From Acinetobacter sp. ANC 4204 (GTDB lineage: Bacteria; Pseudomonadota; Gammaproteobacteria; Pseudomonadales; Moraxellaceae): a stretch of 64,000 nt of DNA. Both the position numbers and the translations under genes were made by a program. Positions 48,726 through 56,946 of the stretch are shown piece by piece (the first letter of the stretch is position 1; each line of letters starts with the position of its first letter). The notes under the pieces are model-generated. The model had not been told where the DNA came from and did no database searches. It saw nothing but the letters and a program-made list of their open reading frames with translations. The stretch is taken from positions 1 to 64,000 of the forward strand of contig NZ_NEFZ01000008.1 in NCBI RefSeq assembly GCF_002135205.1. Reading direction: 5' to 3'.

Positions 48726-49238
48726 ATGCCCCATCATATTTTGATTCAACCGATTAGCAATGAAAATTTTGCCGAGTTTGGTGATGTGATTAGCTGCCGA
48801 GGGCATGATTTTTTCCATATTAATGATGCACACACTGAGCGCTATCATGCCTTGGCTGAAACTGAAATTATGGGCCATGCAAAAGTTGGTATTAGTATCT
48901 TTCGAAATATCCAGACCACTACACTTCCTGTTGAAATTTCAATGTTGGAACGTCACCCCAAAGGCTCTCAAGCGTTCATCCCGATGCACGGTCAAAAATT
49001 TCTAGTGTTGGTTGCGCCAAGTTTGGATACGGATCAACCTGATATTTGTAAATTACAGGCTTTTATTACAGATGGTTCGCAGGGTGTGAATTATCATATA
49101 GGGACATGGCACCATCCACTTTTAACACTGGAATCTCCTAGTGATTTTGCCGTTATTGATCGAATTGGGACTGGACATAATTGTGATATTTTTCAGTTTC
49201 CATCACCTCTCTTTATCGAAGAGTCGGGAAACCCCTAA
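48726..49238 (+). CDS. allA: Ureidoglycolate lyase
   Basis: A 170-residue cupin-fold enzyme splitting ureidoglycolate into glyoxylate and urea. The start MPHHILIQPISNENFAEFGD has GGAAGA ahead; the frame extends 21 codons further with no support. GHAKVGISIFRN, MLERHPKGSQAFIPM and YHIGTWHHPLLTL are the family's conserved blocks. It is the last step of the pathway, downstream of alc. Confidence 0.93.
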   Translation: MPHHILIQPISNENFAEFGDVISCRGHDFFHINDAHTERYHALAETEIMGHAKVGISIFRNIQTTTLPVEISMLERHPKGSQAFIPMHGQKFLVLVAPSLDTDQPDICKLQAFITDGSQGVNYHIGTWHHPLLTLESPSDFAVIDRIGTGHNCDIFQFPSPLFIEESGNP

Positions 49239-49306
49239 ATATTGTCCCTTTACTTTGAATAGCTCCCTATGTTCTATTCAAAGCATAACGAAAATGGGAT
49301 CAAATC

Positions 49307-50029
49307 ATGCTCAAGTATCCATTCTTGATTGGACTTTTGACTGTAAGCACACTCGCTTCAGCAGATGAGACCTTTGAACAAGAACTTCGCCAAGGTTGCG
49401 CCAAAGTCAAAATCTCTGCCAATGCTGGTAAGAAATTTTATGATCAAAAACAATATCAAAAAGCGTTAGAGCAATTTCAGTATCAAGCGACGTGGTCTTC
49501 TTTTTGTTTAATGAATCAACCCGAAAGTGGTGTATCCCTTACTGAACGTGATGTCGAAATTGCCAACAACAATGTCGGTTTAAGTTATAGCAAGTTGGGA
49601 AAACCGCTTTGGGCTAGAGCGTGGTTTTTGCATGATGCTAAGTCTAAATCTAGTCAATTTAATTTAAAGCAACTACCACCGCCTAAAAAATCAGCAACAC
49701 TAGCGGGCAAATATGTACAGTATGCAGGCTTTGGGCAGTGGAATCAGATTGAGGTAAAACCGCTTAAGCATGTATATCAAATTGAATTTAATGGTCTTTA
49801 TATGGGAATACGCAGTCTCATCTATGGACCCAATATGGGTGAGTTTGAAACCACCATGCCGTTCAATCGAACTCAAGCGCAATATCAGGTCGATGACTGT
49901 AAAATTAATTTAAAGTTTGCCTTCGATCCCAAAATAGGACATACCATCCGTGTCAGCGAAACCAATACCATGAGCTGTGGTTTTGGGCACAATGTTTCAG
50001 CAAACGGTGTATTTCTAAAAGTAGAATAA
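49307..50029 (+). CDS. Hypothetical exported protein
   Basis: A 240-residue protein with a signal peptide (MLKYPFLIGLLTVSTLASA). The first half has TPR-like helices (AGKKFYDQKQYQKALEQFQYQ). The second half is beta-rich with a Cys pair (DDCKINLK ... TMSCGFGH) that could form a disulfide. I do not recognise the family. It is 68 bases after allA on the same strand; a role in the purine pathway is not supported by sequence. Confidence 0.6.
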   Translation: MLKYPFLIGLLTVSTLASADETFEQELRQGCAKVKISANAGKKFYDQKQYQKALEQFQYQATWSSFCLMNQPESGVSLTERDVEIANNNVGLSYSKLGKPLWARAWFLHDAKSKSSQFNLKQLPPPKKSATLAGKYVQYAGFGQWNQIEVKPLKHVYQIEFNGLYMGIRSLIYGPNMGEFETTMPFNRTQAQYQVDDCKINLKFAFDPKIGHTIRVSETNTMSCGFGHNVSANGVFLKVE

Positions 50030-50057
50030 GATCCATATCTAACATTCAATGTACTAA

Positions 50058-50083
50058 CCTCCCCTTTAGCAGGGAGGCTTTTC
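50058..50083. terminator. Weak terminator between the exported protein gene and urtE
   Basis: CCTCCCCTTTAGCAGGGAGG followed by CTTTT on the plus strand; between convergent genes. Confidence 0.55.
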
Positions 50084-50117
50084 GTCACTTGTTCAACAGA
50101 GGGGAAAATAACGAGAC

Positions 50118-50816
50118 TTAAATCGCCACCAATTCTCGAATACCTTTTGCAGGCATTTCACTGCCTGCCCCTTGTGCAATCACTTGCCCACGGGCCATAA
50201 CGGTATATGTATCAGCCAATTCTTCGGCAAAGTCATAAAACTGCTCAACCAAAACCACCGCCATCTCACCACCATCCGCCAGTTTACGAATCACTCGGCC
50301 AATGTCTTTGATAATAGAAGGTTGAATGCCTTCTGTGGGTTCATCCAATATTAACACCCGCGGTTCTGACGCTAAAGCACGCGCAATCGCCAATTGCTGC
50401 TGCTGTCCACCCGATAAATCTCCACCACGACGATGTTTCATTTCATCTAATACGGGGAATATTTCATACAAATGTTCAGGTACTTTTCGGGTTTTAGCCC
50501 CCTTAAACTTGGCCATGCCAATCAGGATATTTTCTTCAACAGTTAGGGTCGAAAAAATATCACGGCCTTGTGGCACGTAAGCCAAACCTGCACGAACACG
50601 TTGTTCAGGATTCATCTTCGAGATGTCCTTACCATCAAGTAAAATTTGGCCCGACTTGATCGGTAAAATCCCCATCAGACATTTCAGTAAGGTGGTTTTT
50701 CCAACACCATTCCGCCCCAACACCACCGAGCACTCTCCCACAGGGGCCTGAAATGAAACATCTCTTAAAATATGACTGCCACCGTAAAACTGATTGACGT
50801 CTTTGACTTCTAACAT
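50118..50816 (-). CDS. urtE: Urea ABC transporter ATP-binding protein UrtE
   Basis: A 232-residue ABC ATPase of the LivF class. Walker A GRNGVGKTT (near 36), signature LSGGQQQQLAIARAL and Walker B VLILDEPTEGIQ are intact. With UrtD it powers urea uptake. It is the last gene of urtABCDE, 10 bases downstream of urtD. The urea origin of the substrate is inferred from family and from the allantoicase pathway next door. Confidence 0.93.
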   Translation of the reverse strand: MLEVKDVNQFYGGSHILRDVSFQAPVGECSVVLGRNGVGKTTLLKCLMGILPIKSGQILLDGKDISKMNPEQRVRAGLAYVPQGRDIFSTLTVEENILIGMAKFKGAKTRKVPEHLYEIFPVLDEMKHRRGGDLSGGQQQQLAIARALASEPRVLILDEPTEGIQPSIIKDIGRVIRKLADGGEMAVVLVEQFYDFAEELADTYTVMARGQVIAQGAGSEMPAKGIRELVAI

Positions 50817-50826
50817 GGTCGGCTCC

Positions 50827-51645
50827 TTAACGTCCTAAGTATTTCTCAATCACATCTTCATTGGCCTGTACCTCTGCCAATGTGCCTTCAGCTAAAATCG
50901 ACCCTTGAGCCAGTACCGTCACTTTTTCACTGATGGTGTCGATAAAGCTCATATCATGTTCAACCACCACCAAAGTGTGATTTTTCTTCAACTCTAAACA
51001 CAGCTCAGCCGTGCGTTCTGTTTCGGCATCAGTCATGCCTGCCACAGGTTCATCAAGTAAAATCAGCTTAGGACGTTGCATAAGCAACATGCCGATTTCC
51101 AACCATTGCTTTTGTCCATGTGACAACAGCCCCGCAGGTTTATGTACCCACTCTTCTAGCCGAATTTGCGCCAAAGACTCATCCAAAGCCAACTGCGCAT
51201 CTGGATCCAGTTTACTGAAGAAGCTTTTTTTGACGCGCTTATCTTTTGGCGCCGCGAGTAGCAAGTTTTCCATCACTGTAAAATTTTCAAATACCGTTGG
51301 TTTTTGAAATTTACGACCAATGCCTGCTTCTGCAATTTGCTCCGTACTCATCTTGGCCAAATCATAGTTTTGCCCAAAAAAAGCTGAGCCTTCGGTCGGT
51401 CGGGTTTTGCCTGTAATCACATCCATCAGTGTGGTTTTACCTGCTCCATTGGGTCCAATGATACAGCGTAGCTCCCCTTCTTTGATGTACAGCGACAGAT
51501 CATTTAAGGCCCGAAAGGCATCAAACCAAACACTGACTTTTTCCAAGTACAGTGCAATCCCGTGGCTAAAGTCAGCGCCTTGTTCTTTGGGACGTCCATA
51601 GCCGTCTGAAGCATGGCCACCATGAGGTTGTATTAGCTCACTCAT
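50827..51645 (-). CDS. urtD: Urea ABC transporter ATP-binding protein UrtD
   Basis: A 272-residue ABC ATPase of the LivG class with Walker A GPNGAGKTT, signature LSHGQKQWLEIG and Walker B LILLDEPVAGM. The WLEIGM motif is characteristic of UrtD. Its first bases overlap the urtC stop (ATGA), indicating coupled translation. Confidence 0.94.
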   Translation of the reverse strand: MSELIQPHGGHASDGYGRPKEQGADFSHGIALYLEKVSVWFDAFRALNDLSLYIKEGELRCIIGPNGAGKTTLMDVITGKTRPTEGSAFFGQNYDLAKMSTEQIAEAGIGRKFQKPTVFENFTVMENLLLAAPKDKRVKKSFFSKLDPDAQLALDESLAQIRLEEWVHKPAGLLSHGQKQWLEIGMLLMQRPKLILLDEPVAGMTDAETERTAELCLELKKNHTLVVVEHDMSFIDTISEKVTVLAQGSILAEGTLAEVQANEDVIEKYLGR

Positions 51646-52715
51646 TCGCTACGCTCCTTTTTAAAACGGTCAAACAGACCAATGACACCTTTGGGTAAGA
51701 AAATGGTGACCACAATAAATAAAGCACCCAAGATTAATAACCATGCTTCTGGATAAGCCACGGTGAAATAGGTTTTCACGCCATTAATTAACCCTGCACC
51801 CAAAATTGGGCCAATCAAAGTCCCACGCCCACCCGCAGCCACCCACACCGCCATTTCAATCGAATTGACGGGGTTCATTTCACTTGGGTTAATAATACCT
51901 GCTTGGGGAACGTATAAAGCCCCTGCAATACCTGCAATGACCGCCGACAGCACCCATGCAGATAGCTTGTACCAAAGTGTGCGGTAGCCCAAATACTGTA
52001 AGCGATTTTCGCTGTCACGGATTGCTCCCAGTACACGGCCATAAGGTTTATTCATAAGATGACGCAATCCCACAAAGCACAACAGCAGCACAACAGCGGT
52101 GAGAAAACAGAGTGTGGCACGCATAGATGCTGAGGTAATGTCCATGCCAAAAATGGTTTTAAAGCCTGTAAAACCATTATTTCCACCAAAGCCTGTTTCA
52201 TTGCGGAAGAACAACAGTGCCGCCGCAAAAGTCATAGCCTGAGTAATAATCGAAAAATACACGCCTTTAATTTTGGAGCGAAACGCAAAGAAACCAAAGA
52301 TGAAAGCCACCATACCAGGAACCAACACCACCAAGGCCAAAGCCCATAAGAAATGATTGGTACCCACCCAATACCATGGCAGTTCAGTCCAACTTAAAAA
52401 ACGCATAAAGTCAGGAAGTGCGTCCCCTGCAGATTGGCGCATCAGATACATGCCGAAAGCATACCCCCCCAGCGCAAAGTACAAGCCGTGACCTAAACTT
52501 AAAATGCCTGCATAGCCCCAAACCAAGTCCAGTGCCAAAGCTACCAAAGCCAAGCACATGATTTTACCAATCAGGGTGACCCAATACGCAGAAAGATAAA
52601 ATGCCGAATCAGCAGGAAGTAAATGTAACCATGGGAGCAATAACATGACAGCAAAACACGCCGCTATTGCCATTGCACTGATAGGTTTATCAGATAATAA
52701 AGAATTGATTTTCAT
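51642..52715 (-). CDS. urtC: Urea ABC transporter permease UrtC
   Basis: A 357-residue permease of the LivM class with about nine to ten helices, including LDLVWGYAGILSLGHGLYFALGGYA (in part) and the coupling-helix region GAIRDSENRLQYLGY. The start MKINSLLSDK has a GGAG ribosome-binding site and follows the urtB stop by four bases; an in-frame start 11 codons earlier lies inside urtB. Confidence 0.94.
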   Translation of the reverse strand: MKINSLLSDKPISAMAIAACFAVMLLLPWLHLLPADSAFYLSAYWVTLIGKIMCLALVALALDLVWGYAGILSLGHGLYFALGGYAFGMYLMRQSAGDALPDFMRFLSWTELPWYWVGTNHFLWALALVVLVPGMVAFIFGFFAFRSKIKGVYFSIITQAMTFAAALLFFRNETGFGGNNGFTGFKTIFGMDITSASMRATLCFLTAVVLLLCFVGLRHLMNKPYGRVLGAIRDSENRLQYLGYRTLWYKLSAWVLSAVIAGIAGALYVPQAGIINPSEMNPVNSIEMAVWVAAGGRGTLIGPILGAGLINGVKTYFTVAYPEAWLLILGALFIVVTIFLPKGVIGLFDRFKKERSE

Positions 52716-52719
52716 GAGC

Positions 52720-54351
52720 TTACTCCACAAAACGGCCTTTGATGGCAAACAAACCTTGTGGACGTTTTTGAATAAACAAAATCACAAGAACCAGTAGAAT
52801 AATTTTCGCAAGAACAGCGCCCATGCCAATTTCAAGAATCGTACCACTGATACCCAAACCGAGTGCTGCCAGTACCGCTCCCCAGACTTGTCCTACACCA
52901 CCAACAACAACGACCAAGAAAGCATCAATGATATAATTTTGACCTAAATCAGGCCCAACATTACCTACTTGCGCTAAGGCACAGCCTGCCAGACCAGCTA
53001 GGCCTGAACCCAGTCCAAAAGCCATCATGTCAATACGACTAGAACGAATGCCTACAGCTCGTGCCATTTGGCGGTTTTGCGTCACGGCACGAACAAACAA
53101 ACCAAAGCGTGTTTTATTGAGCAGGTAAACCAACAGCAGTAGCACCGCAACCGTAAATACAATAATAGCAATCCGGTTATACGGCAGCATTAAACTTGGA
53201 CTCAGCGCAATACCGCCCGATAACCATGAAATATTGGAGACTTCGACATTTTGCGCACCAAAAATCATCCGTACCAATTGCATCAAAATCAGACTGACGC
53301 CAAAAGTCGCCAACAGCGTTTCCAGCTGACGACCGTATAACGGTCGAATTACCGTCCGTTCAATCAACATGCCAATCAACGCACTTACCACAAAGGCTGC
53401 AGGAATAGCTGCAATTAAATACCAATCAACATAACTGCCTAAGTAAGTTTTAAACAGGCTTTGCACCACATAGGTGGTATAAGCCCCAATCATAATCAAT
53501 TCGCCATGTGCCATATTAATCACACCAAGCAGGCCATAAGTGATGGCTAAACCGAGCGCTGCTAGCAGTAAAATGCTGGCTGTACTAAAACCAGAAAATA
53601 CATGTCCAGCCCATTCACTGGCTTGGATGCGGGTTTTAATCTGACTTTTGCCATCCGCCAAAATAGCTTTGAGATCTGGATTCAGATTAGGCTGGGTGAG
53701 GGTTTGTTCTACTAAGGCTAAAACATCGGGGCGATTTGACTCAGCGAGTACTTTTGCTGCTTGAATCTGTACCAACACATCTGGATTTTCAAAATCTAAA
53801 CGTGCTTTGAGCTGTGCTAAGCGCTGTTTGACTTTGTTATTTTGCTCTTTCAAATAGAGCTGATTAATCTGTGCAATATTCAATTCGGACAGGTTATTTT
53901 CTAAAATATCAATCGCTTCTAAACGTTGAGAAAAGTCTTCAGATTTTAATTTTGCTTGTGCCTGACCAAAGTTTAAAGCTTTACGTAAAGTATTGACCAA
54001 TGTCACTTGAGATAAATCACCCGGCCAAGTTTCAATCACTTGCTCATCGGGATAACTCAATAATTTCTCATTATTTTTTAAAATATATGTCGTGCCTGCA
54101 CTGTCTTTGTATAACTCATCATTTTCAATAAATGCAACGAGACGATCAAACTCTTCAATCGTGCCCGGCCACTGGCTCAGCATGGCACGACGCTCTGCAA
54201 ATTCTGCTTTAACAAAACGTTGAATGGCATCATTAGATGCTGATGCACTTTGTGTAGCAGAAGCGGGTTCAGTATTTTCAGCCCAAACACTGTTACTCAT
54301 GAGCTGTGCCATTGAGCAGAGTATCGCGACACAAAAAATCTTTGGATTCAT
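52720..54351 (-). CDS. urtB: Urea ABC transporter permease UrtB
   Basis: A 543-residue protein. A signal-like segment (to about residue 24) precedes a soluble region of about 220 residues with helical repeats (AIDILENNLSELNIAQINQ). A LivH-class permease domain with eight helices follows. The N-terminal extension is usual for UrtB and is probably periplasmic. Next to urtC with a four-base gap; a weak hairpin separates it from urtA. Confidence 0.93.
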   Translation of the reverse strand: MNPKIFCVAILCSMAQLMSNSVWAENTEPASATQSASASNDAIQRFVKAEFAERRAMLSQWPGTIEEFDRLVAFIENDELYKDSAGTTYILKNNEKLLSYPDEQVIETWPGDLSQVTLVNTLRKALNFGQAQAKLKSEDFSQRLEAIDILENNLSELNIAQINQLYLKEQNNKVKQRLAQLKARLDFENPDVLVQIQAAKVLAESNRPDVLALVEQTLTQPNLNPDLKAILADGKSQIKTRIQASEWAGHVFSGFSTASILLLAALGLAITYGLLGVINMAHGELIMIGAYTTYVVQSLFKTYLGSYVDWYLIAAIPAAFVVSALIGMLIERTVIRPLYGRQLETLLATFGVSLILMQLVRMIFGAQNVEVSNISWLSGGIALSPSLMLPYNRIAIIVFTVAVLLLLVYLLNKTRFGLFVRAVTQNRQMARAVGIRSSRIDMMAFGLGSGLAGLAGCALAQVGNVGPDLGQNYIIDAFLVVVVGGVGQVWGAVLAALGLGISGTILEIGMGAVLAKIILLVLVILFIQKRPQGLFAIKGRFVE

Positions 54352-54375
54352 AAAATATTCCCTTAAGGTTGCTTA

Positions 54376-54401
54376 AAAAGTCCCGTATCGGGATGTTTTT
54401 A
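54376..54401 (-). terminator. Weak hairpin between urtA and urtB
   Basis: Minus strand AACATCCCGATACGGGACTT followed by TTTA. Partial termination here would give more binding protein than membrane subunits, a common arrangement in ABC operons. Confidence 0.5.
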
Positions 54402-54446
54402 TTTAAGAGCCCACAGCCGAAGCTATAGGCTCAGTACTTAAGACAA

Positions 54447-55730
54447 TTATTTAGGAATGTATGGGCTCCAAGGCTCTGCTTTAATCACACTTGGTGTTTT
54501 GTAGACCACATCAAACTGACCATCTGCGCGAATCTCACCAATCATGACTGGTTTATGTAAATGATGGTTTTCTGCATCCATTTTTAAGGTATAGCCAGAA
54601 GGTGCTTTAAACTCTTGACCAGCCATTGCTTCACGAACCTTATCAACATCGGTCGTTCCTGCTTTTTCAACAGCTTGCTTCCACATATTGATCCCCACAT
54701 AGGTGGCTTCCATCGGGTCATTGGTCACGATTTTGTCTGCATTCGGCAGTTTATATTCCACCGCATACTGCTTCATTTTATTGACAAATTCGGTATTGGT
54801 TGGGTTCTTCACTGACATAAAGTAGTTCCACGCCGCCAAATGTCCAACCAATGGCTTGGTATCAATACCGCGGAGTTCTTCTTCACCCACAGAGAAGGCC
54901 ATGACAGGAATGTCAGAGGCTTTGATACCTTGGTTCCCCAATTCACGGTAGAACGGCACATTTGAGTCGCCATTGATGGTTGAAATCACTGCTGTTTTCT
55001 TACCCGCAGCGAATTTCTTCACATTGCTCACAATAGTTTGATAGTTACTATGACCGAAGGGCGTGTACTCTTCCATGATGTCAGCATCTGCCACACCTTT
55101 GGACTTCAAAAACGCACGTAAGATTTTATTGGTGGTACGTGGGTAGACATAGTCTGTGCCCAATAAAACAAAACGCTCAGCTTTACCGCCCTCTTCGCTC
55201 ATCAAGTATTCCACCGCAGGAATCGCTTGTTGATTTGGCGCAGCGCCCGTGTAAAAAATGTTTTTAGACTGTTCTTGCCCCTCATATTGCACAGGATAGA
55301 ACAGTAAACCATTTAACTCTTCCACTACGGGCAAAACTGACTTACGAGAAACGGATGTCCATGCGCCAAAAATTACTGCCACTTTGTCTTGGGTAATCAG
55401 CTGACGTGCTTTTTCTGCAAATAAAGGCCAATCAGATGCAGGATCAACCACCACAGGTTCTAATTTCTTACCGAGTACACCGCCATTGGCATTGATTTCA
55501 TTGATGGTCATCAATGCCGTATCTTTTAAAGACGTTTCAGAAATGGCCATCGTTCCTGAAAGTGAATGTAAAATCCCGACTTTAATGGTGTCACCACTCG
55601 CTGCTGTGGCAACAGGTTCAGATGCTGCTGTGCTCGCTTTATCTGCAGGTTTTGAACAACCTGTTAAAGCAATACTCCCCATAATTGCTATTGCAAGGAA
55701 TGTCTTCGTTAATAATTTTTGTTGGAACAT
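54447..55730 (-). CDS. urtA: Urea ABC transporter substrate-binding lipoprotein UrtA
   Basis: A 427-residue type I periplasmic binding protein. A lipobox (SIALTGC, Cys25) anchors it to the inner membrane, which is less common than a soluble form. DTIKVGILHSLSGTMAISE and the KKLEPVVVDPASDWPLFAEKA region (read in part) are hallmarks of UrtA/FmdD. It is the first gene of urtABCDE, with a sigma-54-like promoter 56 bases upstream. Confidence 0.94.
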   Translation of the reverse strand: MFQQKLLTKTFLAIAIMGSIALTGCSKPADKASTAASEPVATAASGDTIKVGILHSLSGTMAISETSLKDTALMTINEINANGGVLGKKLEPVVVDPASDWPLFAEKARQLITQDKVAVIFGAWTSVSRKSVLPVVEELNGLLFYPVQYEGQEQSKNIFYTGAAPNQQAIPAVEYLMSEEGGKAERFVLLGTDYVYPRTTNKILRAFLKSKGVADADIMEEYTPFGHSNYQTIVSNVKKFAAGKKTAVISTINGDSNVPFYRELGNQGIKASDIPVMAFSVGEEELRGIDTKPLVGHLAAWNYFMSVKNPTNTEFVNKMKQYAVEYKLPNADKIVTNDPMEATYVGINMWKQAVEKAGTTDVDKVREAMAGQEFKAPSGYTLKMDAENHHLHKPVMIGEIRADGQFDVVYKTPSVIKAEPWSPYIPK

Positions 55731-55786
55731 CTCATTTTCTCCAAACTTGAAACTTAGGGTGCATTTTTCAATGCATGATTGTTATT

Positions 55787-55802
55787 AGCGCTATAGGTGC
55801 CA
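55787..55802 (-). promoter_or_regulatory. Sigma-54 promoter for urtABCDE
   Basis: Minus strand TGGCAC-CTATA-GCGCT has a perfect -24 box and the GG-N10-GC spacing; 56 bases before the urtA start. Confidence 0.7.
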
Positions 55803-55945
55803 ATTCAATTTCTATGCCAAGCAGGTCTAAATGAAGGTTTCAACACTCTTTAAAACACATATTTTTTAATATTTATCAATACCTTAAATAAAACAAAAAA
55901 TCACACTACGCACCCTAAATTTACCTCATTTTGTTGTTTTTATGC

Positions 55946-55963
55946 ATACAAGCTTGTATACAA
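55946..55963. promoter_or_regulatory. Overlapping palindromes upstream of urtA, possible GntR-type operator
   Basis: ATACAAGCTTGTAT (55946-55959) and TTGTATACAA (55954-55963) are both perfect palindromes and overlap. TTGTATACAA-like sites are bound by FadR/VanR-class GntR regulators, some of which control purine catabolism. It lies about 145 bases upstream of the urtA sigma-54 site, a suitable place for an enhancer or repressor. No GntR gene is in the window. Confidence 0.4.
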
Positions 55964-56087
55964 CATTTGTTCCAAATCAATCCATCTTGCCCACTATTGC
56001 CCTTTTATTTTAAGATTTGTGCACAAATTAGGCGCACCCGAAGATTAAATATGCCCATAAAAAAGCACCCTCTAAGTTAGACTAAAT

Positions 56088-56113
56088 GTGTCCAACTTTC
56101 GGGGTGCAGTTCA
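56088..56113. mobile_element. Solo IS3-like terminal inverted repeat (remnant)
   Basis: Read from the minus strand, TGAACTGCACCCCGAAAGTT and the following GGACAC look like the terminal repeat of IS3-family (IS51-like) elements, which begin with TGAACTG..CCCC. A terminator-like GCACCC/GGGTGC pair also accompanies it. No transposase gene is adjacent, so it is a relic or the site of an imprecise deletion. Confidence 0.45.
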
Positions 56114-56156
56114 ATATGCGGGCTTTTGATGTACTTATAATAAATTTAAATGTCAG

Positions 56157-56255
56157 TTGTAGGATAACTTTATAAAAAATGGCCTAGTATCCGCTCAACT
56201 AAGCCTTTTGAAGCATAAGTCTATAAATTAAATTGTAGGATAAGATTATAAAAAG
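56157..56255. repeat. Two direct copies of a terminator-plus-tail unit
   Basis: TTGTAGGATAA, two variable bases, then TTATAAAAA occurs at 56157-56178 and at 56233-56254. Each copy is followed by a hairpin sequence on the plus strand, so on the minus strand each reads hairpin, T-run, TTATCCTACAA. The unit has been duplicated about 76 bases apart. Confidence 0.7.
56172..56206 (-). terminator. Second (distal) terminator of the exonuclease gene
   Basis: Minus strand GGCTTAGT ... ACTAGGCC (one G-U pair) followed by ATTTTTTATAA. Part of the duplicated unit. Confidence 0.65.
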
Positions 56256-56271
56256 CCACTTTTTTGTGGCT
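56248..56271 (-). terminator. Terminator after the DEDDh exonuclease gene
   Basis: Minus strand GCCACAAAAAAGTGGC followed by TTTTTATAA, about 17 bases past the stop codon. Confidence 0.8.
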
Positions 56272-56286
56272 AATTTCAATGCCAAC

Positions 56287-56751
56287 TCACTTTACAATTT
56301 TATGAGCGTATTTCAATGCATAATCTTTGCTCAAAGCTCTAGCATCAGCTAATGCATTGTGAGGAATCATAGATTTCTTCGTAGTGAGTGACAAATCGAG
56401 TAAGAAACCTAATACTGGAACATTGATACATTGCCCTTGTCCTAAGAGCAAAATACGGTTAAATAACTCTATATCTGAAGGATAGTCAGCTACGATAGTA
56501 ATGTGCGTCTCTCCTTGAGAGTCCACTTCCCATAAGAAACTGCATAACTTATTAACTAATTCCCACATAGGAATAGCTGATTGCCCTAAAATTGGCATTA
56601 CGTGTTGTTCAACGAAGGGACTAGGATTTTTACAGCCCACCACCTCATAAAACTCATATTTACCGTCACCAGACACCAAACCTAATGAGATCAACTCACC
56701 TGTACCTTGATCATGCCAGCCATTAAATTCACAATCCAAAAATAAATACAT
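56287..56751 (-). CDS. DEDDh-family 3'-5' exonuclease-like protein
   Basis: A 154-residue RNase H-like protein. DCEFNG near the N-terminus supplies the Exo I Asp and Glu, ADYPSDIELF the Exo II Asp, and HNALADARAL the Exo III His and Asp. All catalytic residues of the DnaQ-like DEDDh class are present, so it should degrade DNA or RNA from the 3' end. It stands alone at the island edge with two terminators; its biological target is unknown. Confidence 0.8.
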   Translation of the reverse strand: MYLFLDCEFNGWHDQGTGELISLGLVSGDGKYEFYEVVGCKNPSPFVEQHVMPILGQSAIPMWELVNKLCSFLWEVDSQGETHITIVADYPSDIELFNRILLLGQGQCINVPVLGFLLDLSLTTKKSMIPHNALADARALSKDYALKYAHKIVK

Positions 56752-56946
56752 TTATCATCTCACGATACATAAACACAATTTAGAACACCCTCAGATATAC
56801 CGTGAATACCATATCTATTAGTCTTATACTGATACTTACTCTCTTTTAAACGTAAGATAAGTAGATAGCTTCATTGATACATGTCGTATCTTTGCCAAAA
56901 TATTGTATGAAAGTAGAGAAGTTTTATACTAAAAATTCAAGCCAAT

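Larger units (their letters stand above)
55731..56286. other. 556-base gene-free region at the boundary of the accessory island
   Basis: Holds, from left to right, the urtA promoter region, the GntR-like palindrome, an IS3-like terminal repeat remnant and two copies of a terminator-like unit. No protein gene is seen. Confidence 0.7.
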
